Shown here in pieces: positions 37,827-47,479 of a stretch of DNA of 64,000 nucleotides. Under the pieces are notes generated by a model. It had not been told where the DNA came from and ran no database searches. It was given only the letters and a program-made list of their open reading frames with translations. A program made the translations under genes and the position numbers. Origin of the DNA: Nocardia vulneris (lineage in GTDB: Bacteria > Actinomycetota > Actinomycetes > Mycobacteriales > Mycobacteriaceae); assembly GCF_001613425.1 (NCBI RefSeq), contig NZ_BDCI01000002.1, forward strand, positions 372,001 to 436,000, given 5' to 3'. Numbering within the stretch: position 1 is the stretch's first letter; every line of letters begins with the position of its first letter.

Positions 37827-39380
37827 ATGAGCACAACCAACGCCCCGGGTCCGGAGTTGGTCGACAAAGGACTCGCCTCGGGGCAGGTCGGCGCGTTCGC
37901 CGGTGCGGTCCTGGGGGTTTCGACCGTCGCGCCCGGCTACACCCTGACCGCGAGCCTCGGCCTGATCGTGGCCGCCGTGGGTTTGAAACTGCCCGCCATC
38001 CTGATCGCGGGCTTCGTCCCGATGTTCCTCACCGCCTACGCCTATCGCGAGCTGAACTCGCGCATGCCCGACTGCGGGGCCTCGTTCACCTGGTCCACCA
38101 AGGCCTTCGGGCCGTACGTGGGCTGGATGTGCGGCTGGGGCATGGTGATGGCGACGATCATCGTGCTGTCCAATCTGGCCTCGATCGGCGTCGAATTCCT
38201 CTATCTGTTCCTCGCGCGGATATCCGGCAACGCCGCCCTCGCCGAACTGGCGGGCAACAAGGCCGTCGCTATCGCGACCACGTTGCTGTTCATCGCGATC
38301 GCCACGGTGGTCGCCGGGCGCGGCGTCACCACCAGCGAACGGGTGCAATACGTACTCGTCGGGTTCCAGATGGTCGTGCTGCTCGCTTTCGCGGTCATCG
38401 CGCTGGTCCGGGTCGGTACCGGCGATGCACCCGGCGGCTTGTCCTTCGCCCTCGACTGGCTCAATCCCTTCGCCGGAATCACGTTGAGCGCGTTCGCGAT
38501 CGGCGTCACCGGATCCATCTTCGCGTTCTGGGGCTGGGACACCTGCCTGACCCTCGGCGAGGAATCCAAGAATCCGGACAAGGTGCCGGGCCGCGCGGGT
38601 CTGCTGTGCGTGCTGTCGATTCTGCTGACGTACCTGCTGGTCGCGGTGGCGGTGATGATGTACGCCGGGGTCGGCGAGAACGGGCTCGGCCTGGGCAACG
38701 CGGCGAACGCGAACAACGTCTTCGGCGCGCTGGCCGATCCGGTGCTCGGCTGGGCCGGCCCGCTGCTCCTGCTCGCGGTGCTCGCCTCCTCGGTGGCCAG
38801 CCTGCAGACGACGTTCCTGCCCGCCGCCCGCACGATGCTGGCGATGGGCGCCTACGGGGCGTTCCCGAAGAAGTTCGCCGCCGTGAGCCCACGGTCCCGG
38901 GTACCCGCGTTCAGCACCATGGTCGCGGGTGTCGTCACCGGGATCTTCTACACCCTGGTAACACTGCTTTCCGAGCACACGCTGATGGATACCGTTGCCG
39001 CGCTGGGCATCATGATCTGCTGGTACTACGGCATCACGGCGTTCGCCTGCGTGTGGCACTTCCGCGCCGAATTGTTCAGCAGCGCACGCAATATCGTGTT
39101 CAAGTTCGCGTTCCCGTTGCTCGGCGGGCTGATGCTGCTCGCGGTCTTCGCGGTATCGGTCCGGGAAAGCATGAACCCCGACAACGGCAGCGGCGCGTCG
39201 ATCGGCGGCATCGGGCTGGTGTTCTTCATGGGCTTCGGCATGCTGTGCCTCGGCGCGGTCCTGATGCTGGTCGCGCGCTGGTGGAATCCCGGCTTCTTCC
39301 GAGACGGCGTCTCCACCCGCACGGAAACGGTGCCCGCCGAACCTGTTGTCCCCGCCTTGGTTCCGGCCGAGTTGCGCTAG
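37827..39380 (+). CDS. APC-superfamily amino acid/polyamine permease
   Basis: 517 residues with about 12 membrane helices. The first helix region GQVGAFAGAVLGVSTVAPGYTL has the conserved glycine-rich unwound segment of APC carriers, and PDCGASFTWSTKAFGPYVGWMCGW matches the loop and helix 3 block. Its position between the aminobutyraldehyde dehydrogenase and gabT genes points to uptake of GABA, putrescine or a related amine. The specificity cannot be read from the sequence. Confidence 0.88.
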   Translation: MSTTNAPGPELVDKGLASGQVGAFAGAVLGVSTVAPGYTLTASLGLIVAAVGLKLPAILIAGFVPMFLTAYAYRELNSRMPDCGASFTWSTKAFGPYVGWMCGWGMVMATIIVLSNLASIGVEFLYLFLARISGNAALAELAGNKAVAIATTLLFIAIATVVAGRGVTTSERVQYVLVGFQMVVLLAFAVIALVRVGTGDAPGGLSFALDWLNPFAGITLSAFAIGVTGSIFAFWGWDTCLTLGEESKNPDKVPGRAGLLCVLSILLTYLLVAVAVMMYAGVGENGLGLGNAANANNVFGALADPVLGWAGPLLLLAVLASSVASLQTTFLPAARTMLAMGAYGAFPKKFAAVSPRSRVPAFSTMVAGVVTGIFYTLVTLLSEHTLMDTVAALGIMICWYYGITAFACVWHFRAELFSSARNIVFKFAFPLLGGLMLLAVFAVSVRESMNPDNGSGASIGGIGLVFFMGFGMLCLGAVLMLVARWWNPGFFRDGVSTRTETVPAEPVVPALVPAELR

Positions 39381-39401
39381 CACCACCGGTACCGCACGGG
39401 G

Positions 39402-39435
39402 CCGAACTCTTTCGACACGCCCCGAACTACTCGAC
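39402..39435. repeat. Direct repeat in the leader of gabT
   Basis: CCGAACT followed closely by CGAC occurs twice, starting at 39402 and 39422, exactly 20 bp or two helical turns apart, in the 72-bp gap before gabT. It could be a regulator site; evidence is limited to spacing and identity. Confidence 0.3.
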
Positions 39436-39452
39436 CCGTTAGGGAGTCTTCG

Positions 39453-40820
39453 ATGCTCGATATCGCCCACCGTCTCGCGCAGCAGCGCAATCTCGTCACG
39501 GTCCTGCCGGGTCCGCGATCGACGGCGCTCGCCGCCCGCCGCTCGGCCGTGGTGGCCGCCGGAGTGGGGTCCTCGGTGCCGGTCTACGCGGCCGACGCCG
39601 ATGGCGGCATCATCGTCGACGTCGACGGAAACTCGTTGATAGACCTCGGGTCCGGGATCGCGGTCACCAGCGTCGGTGCCGCCCACCCCGCCGTCACCGC
39701 CGCGATCGCCGACCAAGCCGCACGGTTCACCCACACCTGTTTCATGGTCACGCCCTACGAGGGTTACGTACAGGTCGCCGAGGAACTCGCCGCACTGACA
39801 CCCGGACGGCACGAGAAGCGCTCCGTGCTGTTCAACTCCGGCGCGGAGGCCGTCGAGAACGCGATCAAGGTGGCGCGCTTGGCCACCGGGCGCAGCGCGG
39901 TCGTCGCCTTCGATCACGCCTACCACGGCCGGACCAACCTCACGATGGCGCTGACCGCGAAGAACCAACCCTACAAGGCGAATTTCGGTCCGTTCGCGCC
40001 GGAGATCTACCGGATGCCGATGTCGTATCCCTATCGCGACGGCGGCCTGTCGGGCGCCGAGGCCGCGCGGCGCGCGATCTCGCGCATCGAGGTACAGCTC
40101 GGTGCCGACGCGGTGGCCGCGCTCATCATCGAACCGATCCAGGGCGAGGGCGGTTTCATCGTGCCCGCCCCCGGTTTTCTTGCGGCCCTGTCGGATTGGG
40201 CGGCACGCAACGGCATCGTGTTCATCGCGGACGAGGTGCAGACGGGCTTCGCCCGCACCGGCGCCTGGTTCGCCAGCGAGCACGAAGGCGTCGTGCCCGA
40301 CATCGTCACCATGGCAAAAGGTATCGCGGGCGGTATGCCGCTCGCGGCCGTCACCGGGCGGGCCGAGCTGCTCGATGCCGTGCATCCCGGTGGACTCGGC
40401 GGAACCTACGGCGGGAATCCGGTGGCCTGCGCGGCGGCGCTGGCCACCATGGCGACCATGCGCGAGCTCGACCTGCCCGCCCGTGCCCGAGCCATCGAGG
40501 CCGCGGTGCTGCCGCGGTTGCGCGCGCTGGCCGCAGAGGTCGACGTGATCGGCGAGGTGCGCGGACGGGGTGCGATGCTCGCCCTCGAGATCGTCCGTCC
40601 GGGTGGTCCGGAGCCGGACCCGGTGCTGACCAAAAAAATTGTCGCCCAGGCGCTTTCGCGTGGCGTGTTACTGCTCGCCTGCGGCACCTACGGCAACGTC
40701 ATCCGACTGCTGCCGCCGCTGATCATCGAGGACGAGCTGCTCGCCGACGGCATCGAGGTGCTCGCCGAGGTGTTACGTGTTCACTCCGCTTCGACCGCGA
40801 GGAGAAACAACGATGCGTGA
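39453..40820 (+). CDS. gabT: 4-aminobutyrate aminotransferase
   Basis: 455 residues, class III PLP aminotransferase converting GABA and 2-oxoglutarate to succinate semialdehyde and glutamate. FNSGAEAVENAIKVAR binds PLP phosphate, IEPIQGEGGFIVP and FIADEVQTGFARTG are typical GabT blocks, and the Schiff-base lysine is Lys289 in MAKGIAGGMP. GGGAG lies 6 bp before the ATG. Its stop overlaps the next dehydrogenase start by 8 bp, giving coupled translation of consecutive pathway steps. Confidence 0.93.
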   Translation: MLDIAHRLAQQRNLVTVLPGPRSTALAARRSAVVAAGVGSSVPVYAADADGGIIVDVDGNSLIDLGSGIAVTSVGAAHPAVTAAIADQAARFTHTCFMVTPYEGYVQVAEELAALTPGRHEKRSVLFNSGAEAVENAIKVARLATGRSAVVAFDHAYHGRTNLTMALTAKNQPYKANFGPFAPEIYRMPMSYPYRDGGLSGAEAARRAISRIEVQLGADAVAALIIEPIQGEGGFIVPAPGFLAALSDWAARNGIVFIADEVQTGFARTGAWFASEHEGVVPDIVTMAKGIAGGMPLAAVTGRAELLDAVHPGGLGGTYGGNPVACAAALATMATMRELDLPARARAIEAAVLPRLRALAAEVDVIGEVRGRGAMLALEIVRPGGPEPDPVLTKKIVAQALSRGVLLLACGTYGNVIRLLPPLIIEDELLADGIEVLAEVLRVHSASTARRNNDA

Positions 40821-42267
40821 CCGAACCGCCCTGCTCGACGAGGTGCCGACCGGGCTGTGGCTCGCCGGACGGCAGGTGGCGGCCGGTGACGCCGCCACCT
40901 TCCCGGTCCATGATCCGGCCACCGGTGCGGTGCTCGCCGAGGTGGCCGACGCCACGGTCGCGGACGGCGCGGCCGCACTCGACGCCGCGGCGGCGGCGCA
41001 GCGCGACTGGGCGGCGCGGCCGTCCCGCGAACGCGCCGAAATCCTGTATCGGGCCTGGGAACTGGTGCTGGAGCGGCGCGACGACTTCGCCTTGCTGATG
41101 ACCGCGGAGATGGGAAAACCGTTGGCGGAGAGCCACGGTGAGGTCACCTACGGCGCCGAGTTCCTGCGCTGGTTCGCCGAGGAAGCGGTGCGCGTGCACG
41201 GCCGCTACACCCATTCACCCTCGGGCAACGGCCGGATCCTGGTGACCAAACAGCCCGTCGGCCCCACGCTGGCGATCACGCCGTGGAACTTTCCACTCGC
41301 GATGGGCACCCGCAAGATCGCACCCGCGCTCGCCGCCGGCTGCACCATGGTGGTCAAGCCCGCCCCCGAAACGCCGCTCACCATGCTGCTGCTCGGCCGG
41401 ATGTTCGCCGAAGCCGGCCTGCCGCCCGGCGTGCTGTCGATCCTGCCGACCTCGCGCGCGGCCGAACTGACCGGCCCCCTGCTCACCGACCCGCGCCTGC
41501 GCAAGGTCACCTTCACCGGTTCCACCGCCGTGGGCAAGCTCCTGCTCGCCCGGTCCGCCGACCGGATGCTGCGCACGTCGATGGAGCTCGGCGGCAACGC
41601 CCCCTTCGTGGTGTTCGCCGATGCGGACCTCGACGAGGCGGTGGACGGCGCGATGGCCGCCAAGATGCGCAATATCGGCGAGGCCTGCACCGCGGCCAAC
41701 CGCTTCCACGTCGACAACGCGGTGCGCGCGGAATTCACCGCGAAACTCACCGCCCGCATGCTCGCGCTGAAGATCGGTCCCGGTCACCTCGACGGTGTCC
41801 AGGTGGGGCCGCTGATCAACGAGCGACAGCGAAACACGGTGTCCGACTTGGTACTCGACGCCGTGACGAAGGGAGCGGTCGTCACCACCGGCGGCCACAG
41901 CCTGCCCGGCGAGGGCTACTTCTACGCGCCCACGGTCCTCGCCGACGTCCCCGCCGACGCGCGCATCCTGCGCGAGGAGGTCTTCGGTCCGGTCGCCGCG
42001 ATCACCGGTTTCGACGGCGAGACCGCAGGGGTCGAGGCCGCGAACAACACCGAATTCGGCTTGGCCGCTTACCTTTACACCAAGGATCTGGATCGAGCAC
42101 TCCGGGTCGCCGAAGCGATCGAGTCCGGTATGGTCGGCGTCAATCGCGGCATCGTCTCCGACGTCGCGGCCCCCTTCGGCGGCATGAAACAATCCGGCCT
42201 GGGCCGCGAGGCGGGCACCGAAGGTATCGAGGAGTACCTCGAAACCAAATACCTCGCGTTGCGCTGA
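40813..42267 (+). CDS. gabD: Succinate-semialdehyde dehydrogenase
   Basis: 484 residues, the usual GabD length. It oxidises succinate semialdehyde to succinate. ITPWNFPLAMGTRKIAPALAAG binds the cofactor, MELGGNAP carries the general base, and Cys292 in GEACTAANRF is the nucleophile. ATG at 40813 follows AGGAG with an eight-base spacer and overlaps the end of gabT; a start 36 bp upstream would add an N-terminal tail inside gabT. It is the last gene of the operon and the last step from putrescine to the citric acid cycle. Confidence 0.92.
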   Translation: MRDRTALLDEVPTGLWLAGRQVAAGDAATFPVHDPATGAVLAEVADATVADGAAALDAAAAAQRDWAARPSRERAEILYRAWELVLERRDDFALLMTAEMGKPLAESHGEVTYGAEFLRWFAEEAVRVHGRYTHSPSGNGRILVTKQPVGPTLAITPWNFPLAMGTRKIAPALAAGCTMVVKPAPETPLTMLLLGRMFAEAGLPPGVLSILPTSRAAELTGPLLTDPRLRKVTFTGSTAVGKLLLARSADRMLRTSMELGGNAPFVVFADADLDEAVDGAMAAKMRNIGEACTAANRFHVDNAVRAEFTAKLTARMLALKIGPGHLDGVQVGPLINERQRNTVSDLVLDAVTKGAVVTTGGHSLPGEGYFYAPTVLADVPADARILREEVFGPVAAITGFDGETAGVEAANNTEFGLAAYLYTKDLDRALRVAEAIESGMVGVNRGIVSDVAAPFGGMKQSGLGREAGTEGIEEYLETKYLALR

Positions 42268-42270
42268 ACC

Positions 42271-42303
42271 GTCGGCCGACCTCGGAGGCCGGTGTCGGCC
42301 GAC
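42271..42303 (+). terminator. Candidate terminator after gabD
   Basis: The 10-bp palindrome GTCGGCCGAC occurs at 42271-42280 and 42294-42303 and can pair as a ten-base stem with a 13-base loop. It begins 3 bp after the gabD stop. The duplicated palindrome could also be a protein site for the araC gene that follows. Confidence 0.45.
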
Positions 42304-42340
42304 CGAATCGGGCGACCAAGTGTCGATAAAATAGCGGTCG

Positions 42341-43123
42341 ATGCTGGAAAATCGCCACAACGCAGAGTCTCCCGCGCCGTTGCCGCAACCGGCGCCGCAC
42401 GGTGCGGGCTGGCTCGCGCACGGCTTCCACATGGATGCGCATTCGCATACCGACGGCCAACTGGTGTACGCGGCGTCGGGGGTCTTGGCCACCACGACCG
42501 AGCGCGGCACCTGGGTCGCGCCCGCCAACCGGGTGACGTGGACGCCACCGGGATTCGTGCACTCGCACCGCTTCTACGGCGGGACCGACGCGCGGCTGGT
42601 CGTTGTTCCCGCCGAGCTGTGTCCTGCCCTGGTGCCGTGGCCCGCGGTGTTCGCCGTGAATCCCTTACTGCGCGAGGCTATTCTGGCGCTGACAATGCGG
42701 CCGGAAGTCCGTCCCGGCGCGCACGAACGGCTACGCGCCGTGGTGATCGACGAACTCGTCGAGGCACCCGGACAGTCCCTGCATCTGCCCGAACCCCGGG
42801 ACGACCGGCTGCGCGCGGTCACCGGCCTGCTGCGGGCCGATCCCGCGCAGACCACGACACTGGTGGAACTGGGCCGCGCCGTCGGAGCGAGCGGGCGCAC
42901 CCTCACCCGCCTGTTCCACGACGAGCTCGGGATGAGTTTCCACCGCTGGCGGACCATCCTGCGCATCCATCACGCGCTGGTCGAGCTGGGTGCCGGTCGA
43001 TCCGTCACCGACACCGCGATCGCGTGCGGCTGGTCCAATCCCACGAGCTTCATCGAGGCCTTCACCGCCGTCGTCGGCCAGACACCGGGCCGCTACCAGG
43101 CCGATCTCCGCGACGGAACGTAG
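42341..43123 (+). CDS. AraC-family regulator with N-terminal cupin
   Basis: 260 residues. An N-terminal cupin-like sensor (about 20-110) with HGFHMDAHSHTDGQLVY is followed by two C-terminal HTH motifs (about 160-255), including LGRAVGASGRTLTRLFHDE and CGWSNPTSFIEAFTAVVGQTPGRY. There is no clear ribosome binding site; TAAAAT at 42327-42332 as a -10 element would start transcription near the ATG, suggesting a leaderless message. It lies upstream of pobA on the same strand and is a candidate pobA activator. Confidence 0.88.
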   Translation: MLENRHNAESPAPLPQPAPHGAGWLAHGFHMDAHSHTDGQLVYAASGVLATTTERGTWVAPANRVTWTPPGFVHSHRFYGGTDARLVVVPAELCPALVPWPAVFAVNPLLREAILALTMRPEVRPGAHERLRAVVIDELVEAPGQSLHLPEPRDDRLRAVTGLLRADPAQTTTLVELGRAVGASGRTLTRLFHDELGMSFHRWRTILRIHHALVELGAGRSVTDTAIACGWSNPTSFIEAFTAVVGQTPGRYQADLRDGT

Positions 43124-43260
43124 CGCGCGACGACTTTGGCGAGTTTGCCGTATCCGCTGTCCATTCACCGGTTGGCAGCACGTGCGCTCAGGACCAGAGT
43201 GGTGGTCGGCCCACGAACGGCCACCCTTACTGCGCTATTTCCCAAGAGGAGTTTCGAAAC

Positions 43261-44421
43261 ATGAGCAGAACAGCTGAGCACCCGGCCGTAGTCGTCGTCG
43301 GCGCCGGTGTAGCCGGGCTCACGCTCGGTAATTTCTTGCTGCGCAACGGTATCGGCTGCGTCATCCTGGAGAAGGAGAGCCGGGAGCAGGTCGAGCAGCG
43401 GCAACGAGCCGGGGCGCTCGACGGCCGCGGTGTACGGATGCTTCGCGAGTGGGGTCTCGGCGAGGTGGTCGACGGTTTCTCGACCAGGACGGCCGACACC
43501 GCCTATATGCCGCTGCTGATCGAGGGCGAGACACGGCTCTGGAACGCCACCGGCGACGACACCGAGGGCATCTTCTGCACGCAGCAAGCCCTCGTCCAGA
43601 ATCTGATCAAGGTCTTCCTGCGCGACGGCGGCGACCTTCGGTTCGAAGCGCGAGACATCGGTTTGGCCGATCTGCAGGATCGGCCGACGGTCCGCTATCA
43701 GGATGCCGCTGGGACCCCGCAGGTCATCGGCTGCGCGCTGGTCGCGGGCTGCGACGGCGATCGGGGCGTCAGCCGGTCGTCCATCCCGGACGGCGTCCTC
43801 ACCCGCTACGCCCACGAGCACGGGTACGCCTGGCTGGCCGTGCTCGCCGACGTCCCGGCGGATCCGCCCGCGGTGATGGCGGTGCATTCGCGCGGTTTCG
43901 CCGGGCAGATCACCCGCGGCCCGCAGGCGAGCCGCTTCTACCTGCAATGCCCGCTCACCGACACGCTCGACGAGTGGCCGGCCGAACGGATCTGGCGCGA
44001 ACTGGGCGCCCGCTTCGGCTATCCGGTCGGCCCCGGCCGGATCACCGATCGCCAACTGGTACCGCTGCGCAGCGTCGTGTACAGCCCCATGCGTTACGGC
44101 AACCTCTATCTCCTCGGCGACGCGGCACATCTCGTCTCACCGATGAGCGCGAAAGGAATGAGCCTGGCGCTGCACGACGCCGAAGTGTTCGCGCGCGCCG
44201 CGATTCTCCAAGTCACCCAGAATGATTCGAGCCTGCTCGACGCCTACACCGACACCTGCCTGCGCCACATCTGGAACGTCCAGACCGCCGCGGTGCAACT
44301 CACCGAGATCATGCACAACGGCGGTGATGCCACCTACGCGGGGGAATTTCGCAAGCAACTCGCGCTCGCCGAACTGCGGCGCATGTCCGAAGCTCCTGCG
44401 GCCGAACCACTTTCCGCGTAG
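43261..44421 (+). CDS. pobA: 4-hydroxybenzoate 3-monooxygenase
   Basis: 386 residues, close to the usual 390-395. It hydroxylates 4-hydroxybenzoate to protocatechuate with FAD and NAD(P)H. VVVVGAGVAGLTLGNFLL is the FAD-binding fold, GCDGDRGVSR the DG motif, and PMRYGNLYLLGDAAHLVSPM the GD motif. RAGALDGRGVRML and the C-terminal YTDTCLRHIWNVQ are PobA-specific. GAGGAG lies nine bases before the ATG. No protocatechuate ring-cleavage genes are in the window, so the pathway must continue elsewhere. Confidence 0.92.
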   Translation: MSRTAEHPAVVVVGAGVAGLTLGNFLLRNGIGCVILEKESREQVEQRQRAGALDGRGVRMLREWGLGEVVDGFSTRTADTAYMPLLIEGETRLWNATGDDTEGIFCTQQALVQNLIKVFLRDGGDLRFEARDIGLADLQDRPTVRYQDAAGTPQVIGCALVAGCDGDRGVSRSSIPDGVLTRYAHEHGYAWLAVLADVPADPPAVMAVHSRGFAGQITRGPQASRFYLQCPLTDTLDEWPAERIWRELGARFGYPVGPGRITDRQLVPLRSVVYSPMRYGNLYLLGDAAHLVSPMSAKGMSLALHDAEVFARAAILQVTQNDSSLLDAYTDTCLRHIWNVQTAAVQLTEIMHNGGDATYAGEFRKQLALAELRRMSEAPAAEPLSA

Positions 44422-44432
44422 TGCGCCGGACG

Positions 44433-44466
44433 CCGTGCCACCGCCCGAGTCCTGGCGGTGGCACGG
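44433..44466. terminator. Strong bidirectional hairpin between pobA and a convergent gene
   Basis: A perfect 13-bp stem, CCGTGCCACCGCC (44433-44445) against GGCGGTGGCACGG (44454-44466), with an 8-base loop. It fills the gap between the pobA stop and the stop of the minus-strand secreted-protein gene. There is no T-run. Confidence 0.75.
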
Positions 44467-45138
44467 TCAGCCGCACATCAGGAACTTCACCCTGCCCGCG
44501 TAGTCGACTGGCAGATAGCGTTCGGGACCGGTTGTCCAGGGCTGGGCCGAGAGCGGGTCGTATCGGTCGGGCATCGTGACGCCGGCCGGTGCCGCCGCTA
44601 CGAAACCGGCGGCCGCCGTGGTTCGCGTCGCGCGCCACAGGTGATCGCGGAACGCGACAACACCCGCGATATCGGTGTCGCGCGCGCCAGCGCGCAATGC
44701 GGCGACCTTGGCGGCGACGCCTTCGGTGGACAGATAGATCGGCGAACCGTCCGGATTCACGTCGCCGTCGATGCTGATCACATCGTGCATCGCATACCGG
44801 GACCGCAGCACCGCCGCGATCTCCGACTGCGCGAACACCGGGATATCGCGCGCACCGCGCGCGACTACGACCGCGTCGGCCAGCGCCTCGTTCACCGGCC
44901 CCGGCTCGTGGTCGCCGCTGGACGGATCGGCCGGACTCCGATATCCGAAGCTGTACGCGACGATCATCGTGAGAGATTCCGCCGGTCGGGTGGGCACGGT
45001 CCACAAATCCGGCGTCGCGCAGCCTGCCGGTGCGACCGGCTCGGCCGCCGCCGCACCGCAGTACGCCACCGCGCCGGCCAGCGTGACCGCGGCGGCCACC
45101 ACCGACACGGTACGCAGCCGGTGGATCTTCCGGTCCAT
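44467..45138 (-). CDS. Secreted protein of unknown function
   Basis: 223 residues with an N-terminal signal peptide: a basic start MDRKIHRLR, a hydrophobic core to about residue 30, and a likely cleavage at AAA before EPVAP. The cysteine in AVAYCG is not in a proper lipobox, so export rather than lipidation is expected. The mature part has GARDIPVFAQSEIAAVL and YLPVDYAGRVKFLMC; two cysteines may pair. I do not recognise the family. ATG at 45138 has AGGGA four bases upstream; a longer frame exists but would bury the signal peptide. Confidence 0.65.
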   Translation of the reverse strand: MDRKIHRLRTVSVVAAAVTLAGAVAYCGAAAAEPVAPAGCATPDLWTVPTRPAESLTMIVAYSFGYRSPADPSSGDHEPGPVNEALADAVVVARGARDIPVFAQSEIAAVLRSRYAMHDVISIDGDVNPDGSPIYLSTEGVAAKVAALRAGARDTDIAGVVAFRDHLWRATRTTAAAGFVAAAPAGVTMPDRYDPLSAQPWTTGPERYLPVDYAGRVKFLMCG

Positions 45139-45329
45139 GCATTCCCTCGCTTTCGTCGAACCCTCGTCCTCGCCGCCCCGGACGGGCGGCCCTTCGATCA
45201 TGCGCTGTGCTCGGCCGGTGCGCGCCGGGGAGTGACGGTCGACACCTGCTGTCCGTTGGCTGCCATATCGGACACCGGCGGCCAGTAGGGTGTCGGCGAT
45301 GCGCCAGGGAAGAGGAGGTGCCGGCCATC

Positions 45330-46241
45330 ATGCTGATCGGATCGCGGCGACTCCGCCGACTGGGCGTTGCCGTCCTGGTCGCGCTGGTCACCCTGGCGAT
45401 CGCGTACGGGCCGCGGGAACCCATCGCACCGGCCATGGTCAGCTCCGGCATCGTGGCCGCCACCCCGGACAAGCCGTTGCGCATCGCCTACGACACCGCC
45501 CCGGACTGTTTCGGCGAGCTCTATCTACCGCGCACCGGGCAAGGCCCGTTTCCGGTCGTGGTGTTGATCCACGGTGGCGGCTGGTCGCAGAATCGCACGC
45601 TCACCCAATTCGACGCCCAGTCAAGGGCTTTGGCGGAGAACGGGGTGGCGGTGTGGAACATCGAATACCGGCGGGTCAACGGGGCGGGCGGCTGGCCGGT
45701 CACCCTCACCGACGTCGCCGATGCGGTCCTCGCGCTCGCCACCACCGTGCAGCGGCAGTCGGGAAATGCGTTGGATCTACAGCGGATTCAAGTCGCGGGG
45801 CACTCGGCGGGCGGTCATTTGGCGGCGTGGGTGGCGGGCCGGTTCCAGCGGTCACCGGAGCCGAAGGCGCTGCGCATCCGCAGTGCCACCCTCATGTCCG
45901 CGGTGCTCGATCCCGAATACGCCGTCACCAAAGGGCGCGACGGATTCGTCCGGAAACTCCTCGGCGGCTCGCCCAGCGAGGTCCCCGAACGCTACCGATA
46001 CGCCTCCCCCATCGCCCATCTCCCGACCGGCATGCGCATCACCGCGCTGCACGGCGACGGCGACACCGTCGTGGCGCCGGAACAGAGCCGTCGCTACGTG
46101 AACGCGGCCCGACGCGCGGGCAACAGTGCCGACCTGCGGCTGCTGCCGGGCACCGGGCACGGCGAATTCGCCGACGCCGCCTCGCCGGCCTGGGCCGTCG
46201 CGCAACAGGTCATCCTCGACCACGCCGAGACGGTGCGCTGA
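45330..46241 (+). CDS. Exported alpha/beta-hydrolase (esterase of the BD-FAE type)
   Basis: 303 residues. An N-terminal hydrophobic segment (about 10-27) suggests a signal peptide or membrane anchor. The oxyanion motif HGGGW lies near residue 75, the nucleophile serine in GHSAGG near 155, and the C-terminal GDGDTVV and GTGHGEF carry the catalytic aspartate and histidine. The order resembles BD-FAE and kynurenine-formamidase-like esterases. AGGAGG lies eleven bases before the ATG. It is divergent from the secreted protein and has no obvious pathway partner. Confidence 0.83.
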   Translation: MLIGSRRLRRLGVAVLVALVTLAIAYGPREPIAPAMVSSGIVAATPDKPLRIAYDTAPDCFGELYLPRTGQGPFPVVVLIHGGGWSQNRTLTQFDAQSRALAENGVAVWNIEYRRVNGAGGWPVTLTDVADAVLALATTVQRQSGNALDLQRIQVAGHSAGGHLAAWVAGRFQRSPEPKALRIRSATLMSAVLDPEYAVTKGRDGFVRKLLGGSPSEVPERYRYASPIAHLPTGMRITALHGDGDTVVAPEQSRRYVNAARRAGNSADLRLLPGTGHGEFADAASPAWAVAQQVILDHAETVR

Positions 46242-46281
46242 ACCGCTGCGTCGCATCGTGCCGCACGCGCAGTTCCTGAAC

Positions 46282-47463
46282 TCACCGCGCGCCGAGGAGA
46301 TGTTCCAGCGCAAGCTGATTCAACCGGACGAAACCGTACCCCCGCTCCCCCGCGCGATCGGCGTCGAATGTCGACAACTCGGTATCGGCCAGCAAATCGG
46401 CGTAGGTTTCGCCCGCCGCCAGTGTCGGCGTACGCACTTCACCGACGCCCGCGGTCGCCAAAGCTTCGTGCACCTCGGGATCCGCACGGAAGGAGCGGGC
46501 GCGCTCGCGCAACAACAGATAGGTCCGCATATTCGCGGCGGCCGAATCCCACACGCCCGCCAGGTCTTCGGTCCGTGACGGCTTGTAGTCGAAATGGCGC
46601 GGCCCGGTATACGCGGGTGTGCTGTCCGGGCCGCCGTGCTCCAGCAGGTCGACCAGGGCGAAGGCATTCATCAGGTCACCGTGCCCGAAAACCAGGTCCT
46701 GGTCGTATTTGATGCCGCGCTGGCCGTTGAGGTCGATGTGGAACAGTTTGCCGTGCCACAGCGCCTGCGCGACGCCGTGCGCGACGTTCAATCCGGCCAT
46801 CTGCTCATGTCCCACTTCGGGATTGACGCCGACCATCTCGGGATGCGCGAGCGTACCGATGAACGCCAGCGCATGCCCGACGGTCGGCAACAGAATGTCG
46901 CCGCGCGGCTCGTTCGGTTTGGGCTCGATCGCGAACCGCAGATCGTAGCCGCGCTCACGCACGAATCCGGTCAGCACATCCAGGCTTTCGCGGTAACGGT
47001 CCAGTGCGGCACGCACATCCTTGGCGCTGTCGTACTCCGCTCCTTCGCGACCGCCCCACAGCACATAGGTCCGTGCCCCCAATTCGGCGGCCAGCTCGAT
47101 ATTTCGGAGCACCTTGCGCAGCGCGAACCGGCGCACCGCGCGATCATTGCTGGTGAATCCGCCGTCCTTGAACACCGGATGAGTGAACAGGTTCGTGGTC
47201 ACCATCGGCACCACGAGCCCGGTCTCCCGCAACGCCTTCCGCAGATCCTCGACCCGGCGCGTACGTTCGGCAGCCGCAGCGTCGAACGGGATCACATCGT
47301 CATCGTGAAAACTGAGACCGTACACACCGAGTTCCGCGAGCCGATGCACCGCCTCCACCGCATCCAGCTCCGGCCGCGTCGCCTCCCCGAACGAATCTCG
47401 CCCCCGCCACCCCACCGTCCACAACCCGAACGAGAACTTGTCCGCAGCAGTCGGCGCCACCAT
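46282..47463 (-). CDS. xylA: Xylose isomerase
   Basis: 393 residues, the class I actinobacterial length. It interconverts D-xylose and D-xylulose (and glucose/fructose) with two divalent metals. [11 protein letters not shown] holds the ring-opening histidine, [13 protein letters not shown] the metal-binding glutamate and substrate lysine, and [16 protein letters not shown] further metal ligands. The ATG follows AGGA. No xylulokinase or xylose transporter is adjacent. A dyad lies 17 bp upstream of the start. Confidence 0.95.
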   Translation of the reverse strand: MVAPTAADKFSFGLWTVGWRGRDSFGEATRPELDAVEAVHRLAELGVYGLSFHDDDVIPFDAAAAERTRRVEDLRKALRETGLVVPMVTTNLFTHPVFKDGGFTSNDRAVRRFALRKVLRNIELAAELGARTYVLWGGREGAEYDSAKDVRAALDRYRESLDVLTGFVRERGYDLRFAIEPKPNEPRGDILLPTVGHALAFIGTLAHPEMVGVNPEVGHEQMAGLNVAHGVAQALWHGKLFHIDLNGQRGIKYDQDLVFGHGDLMNAFALVDLLEHGGPDSTPAYTGPRHFDYKPSRTEDLAGVWDSAAANMRTYLLLRERARSFRADPEVHEALATAGVGEVRTPTLAAGETYADLLADTELSTFDADRAGERGYGFVRLNQLALEHLLGAR

Positions 47464-47479
47464 ATCGATCCTAGAGTTC

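Noticed and set aside
42292..43260. Extension of pobA upstream through the araC gene
   Set aside because: It overlaps a well-supported AraC regulator, and pobA has GAGGAG before its own ATG.
44467..45138. Lipoprotein assignment of the secreted protein from a cysteine near residue 27
   Set aside because: The sequence before the cysteine (AVAY) does not satisfy the lipobox; an AxA signal-peptidase site fits better.
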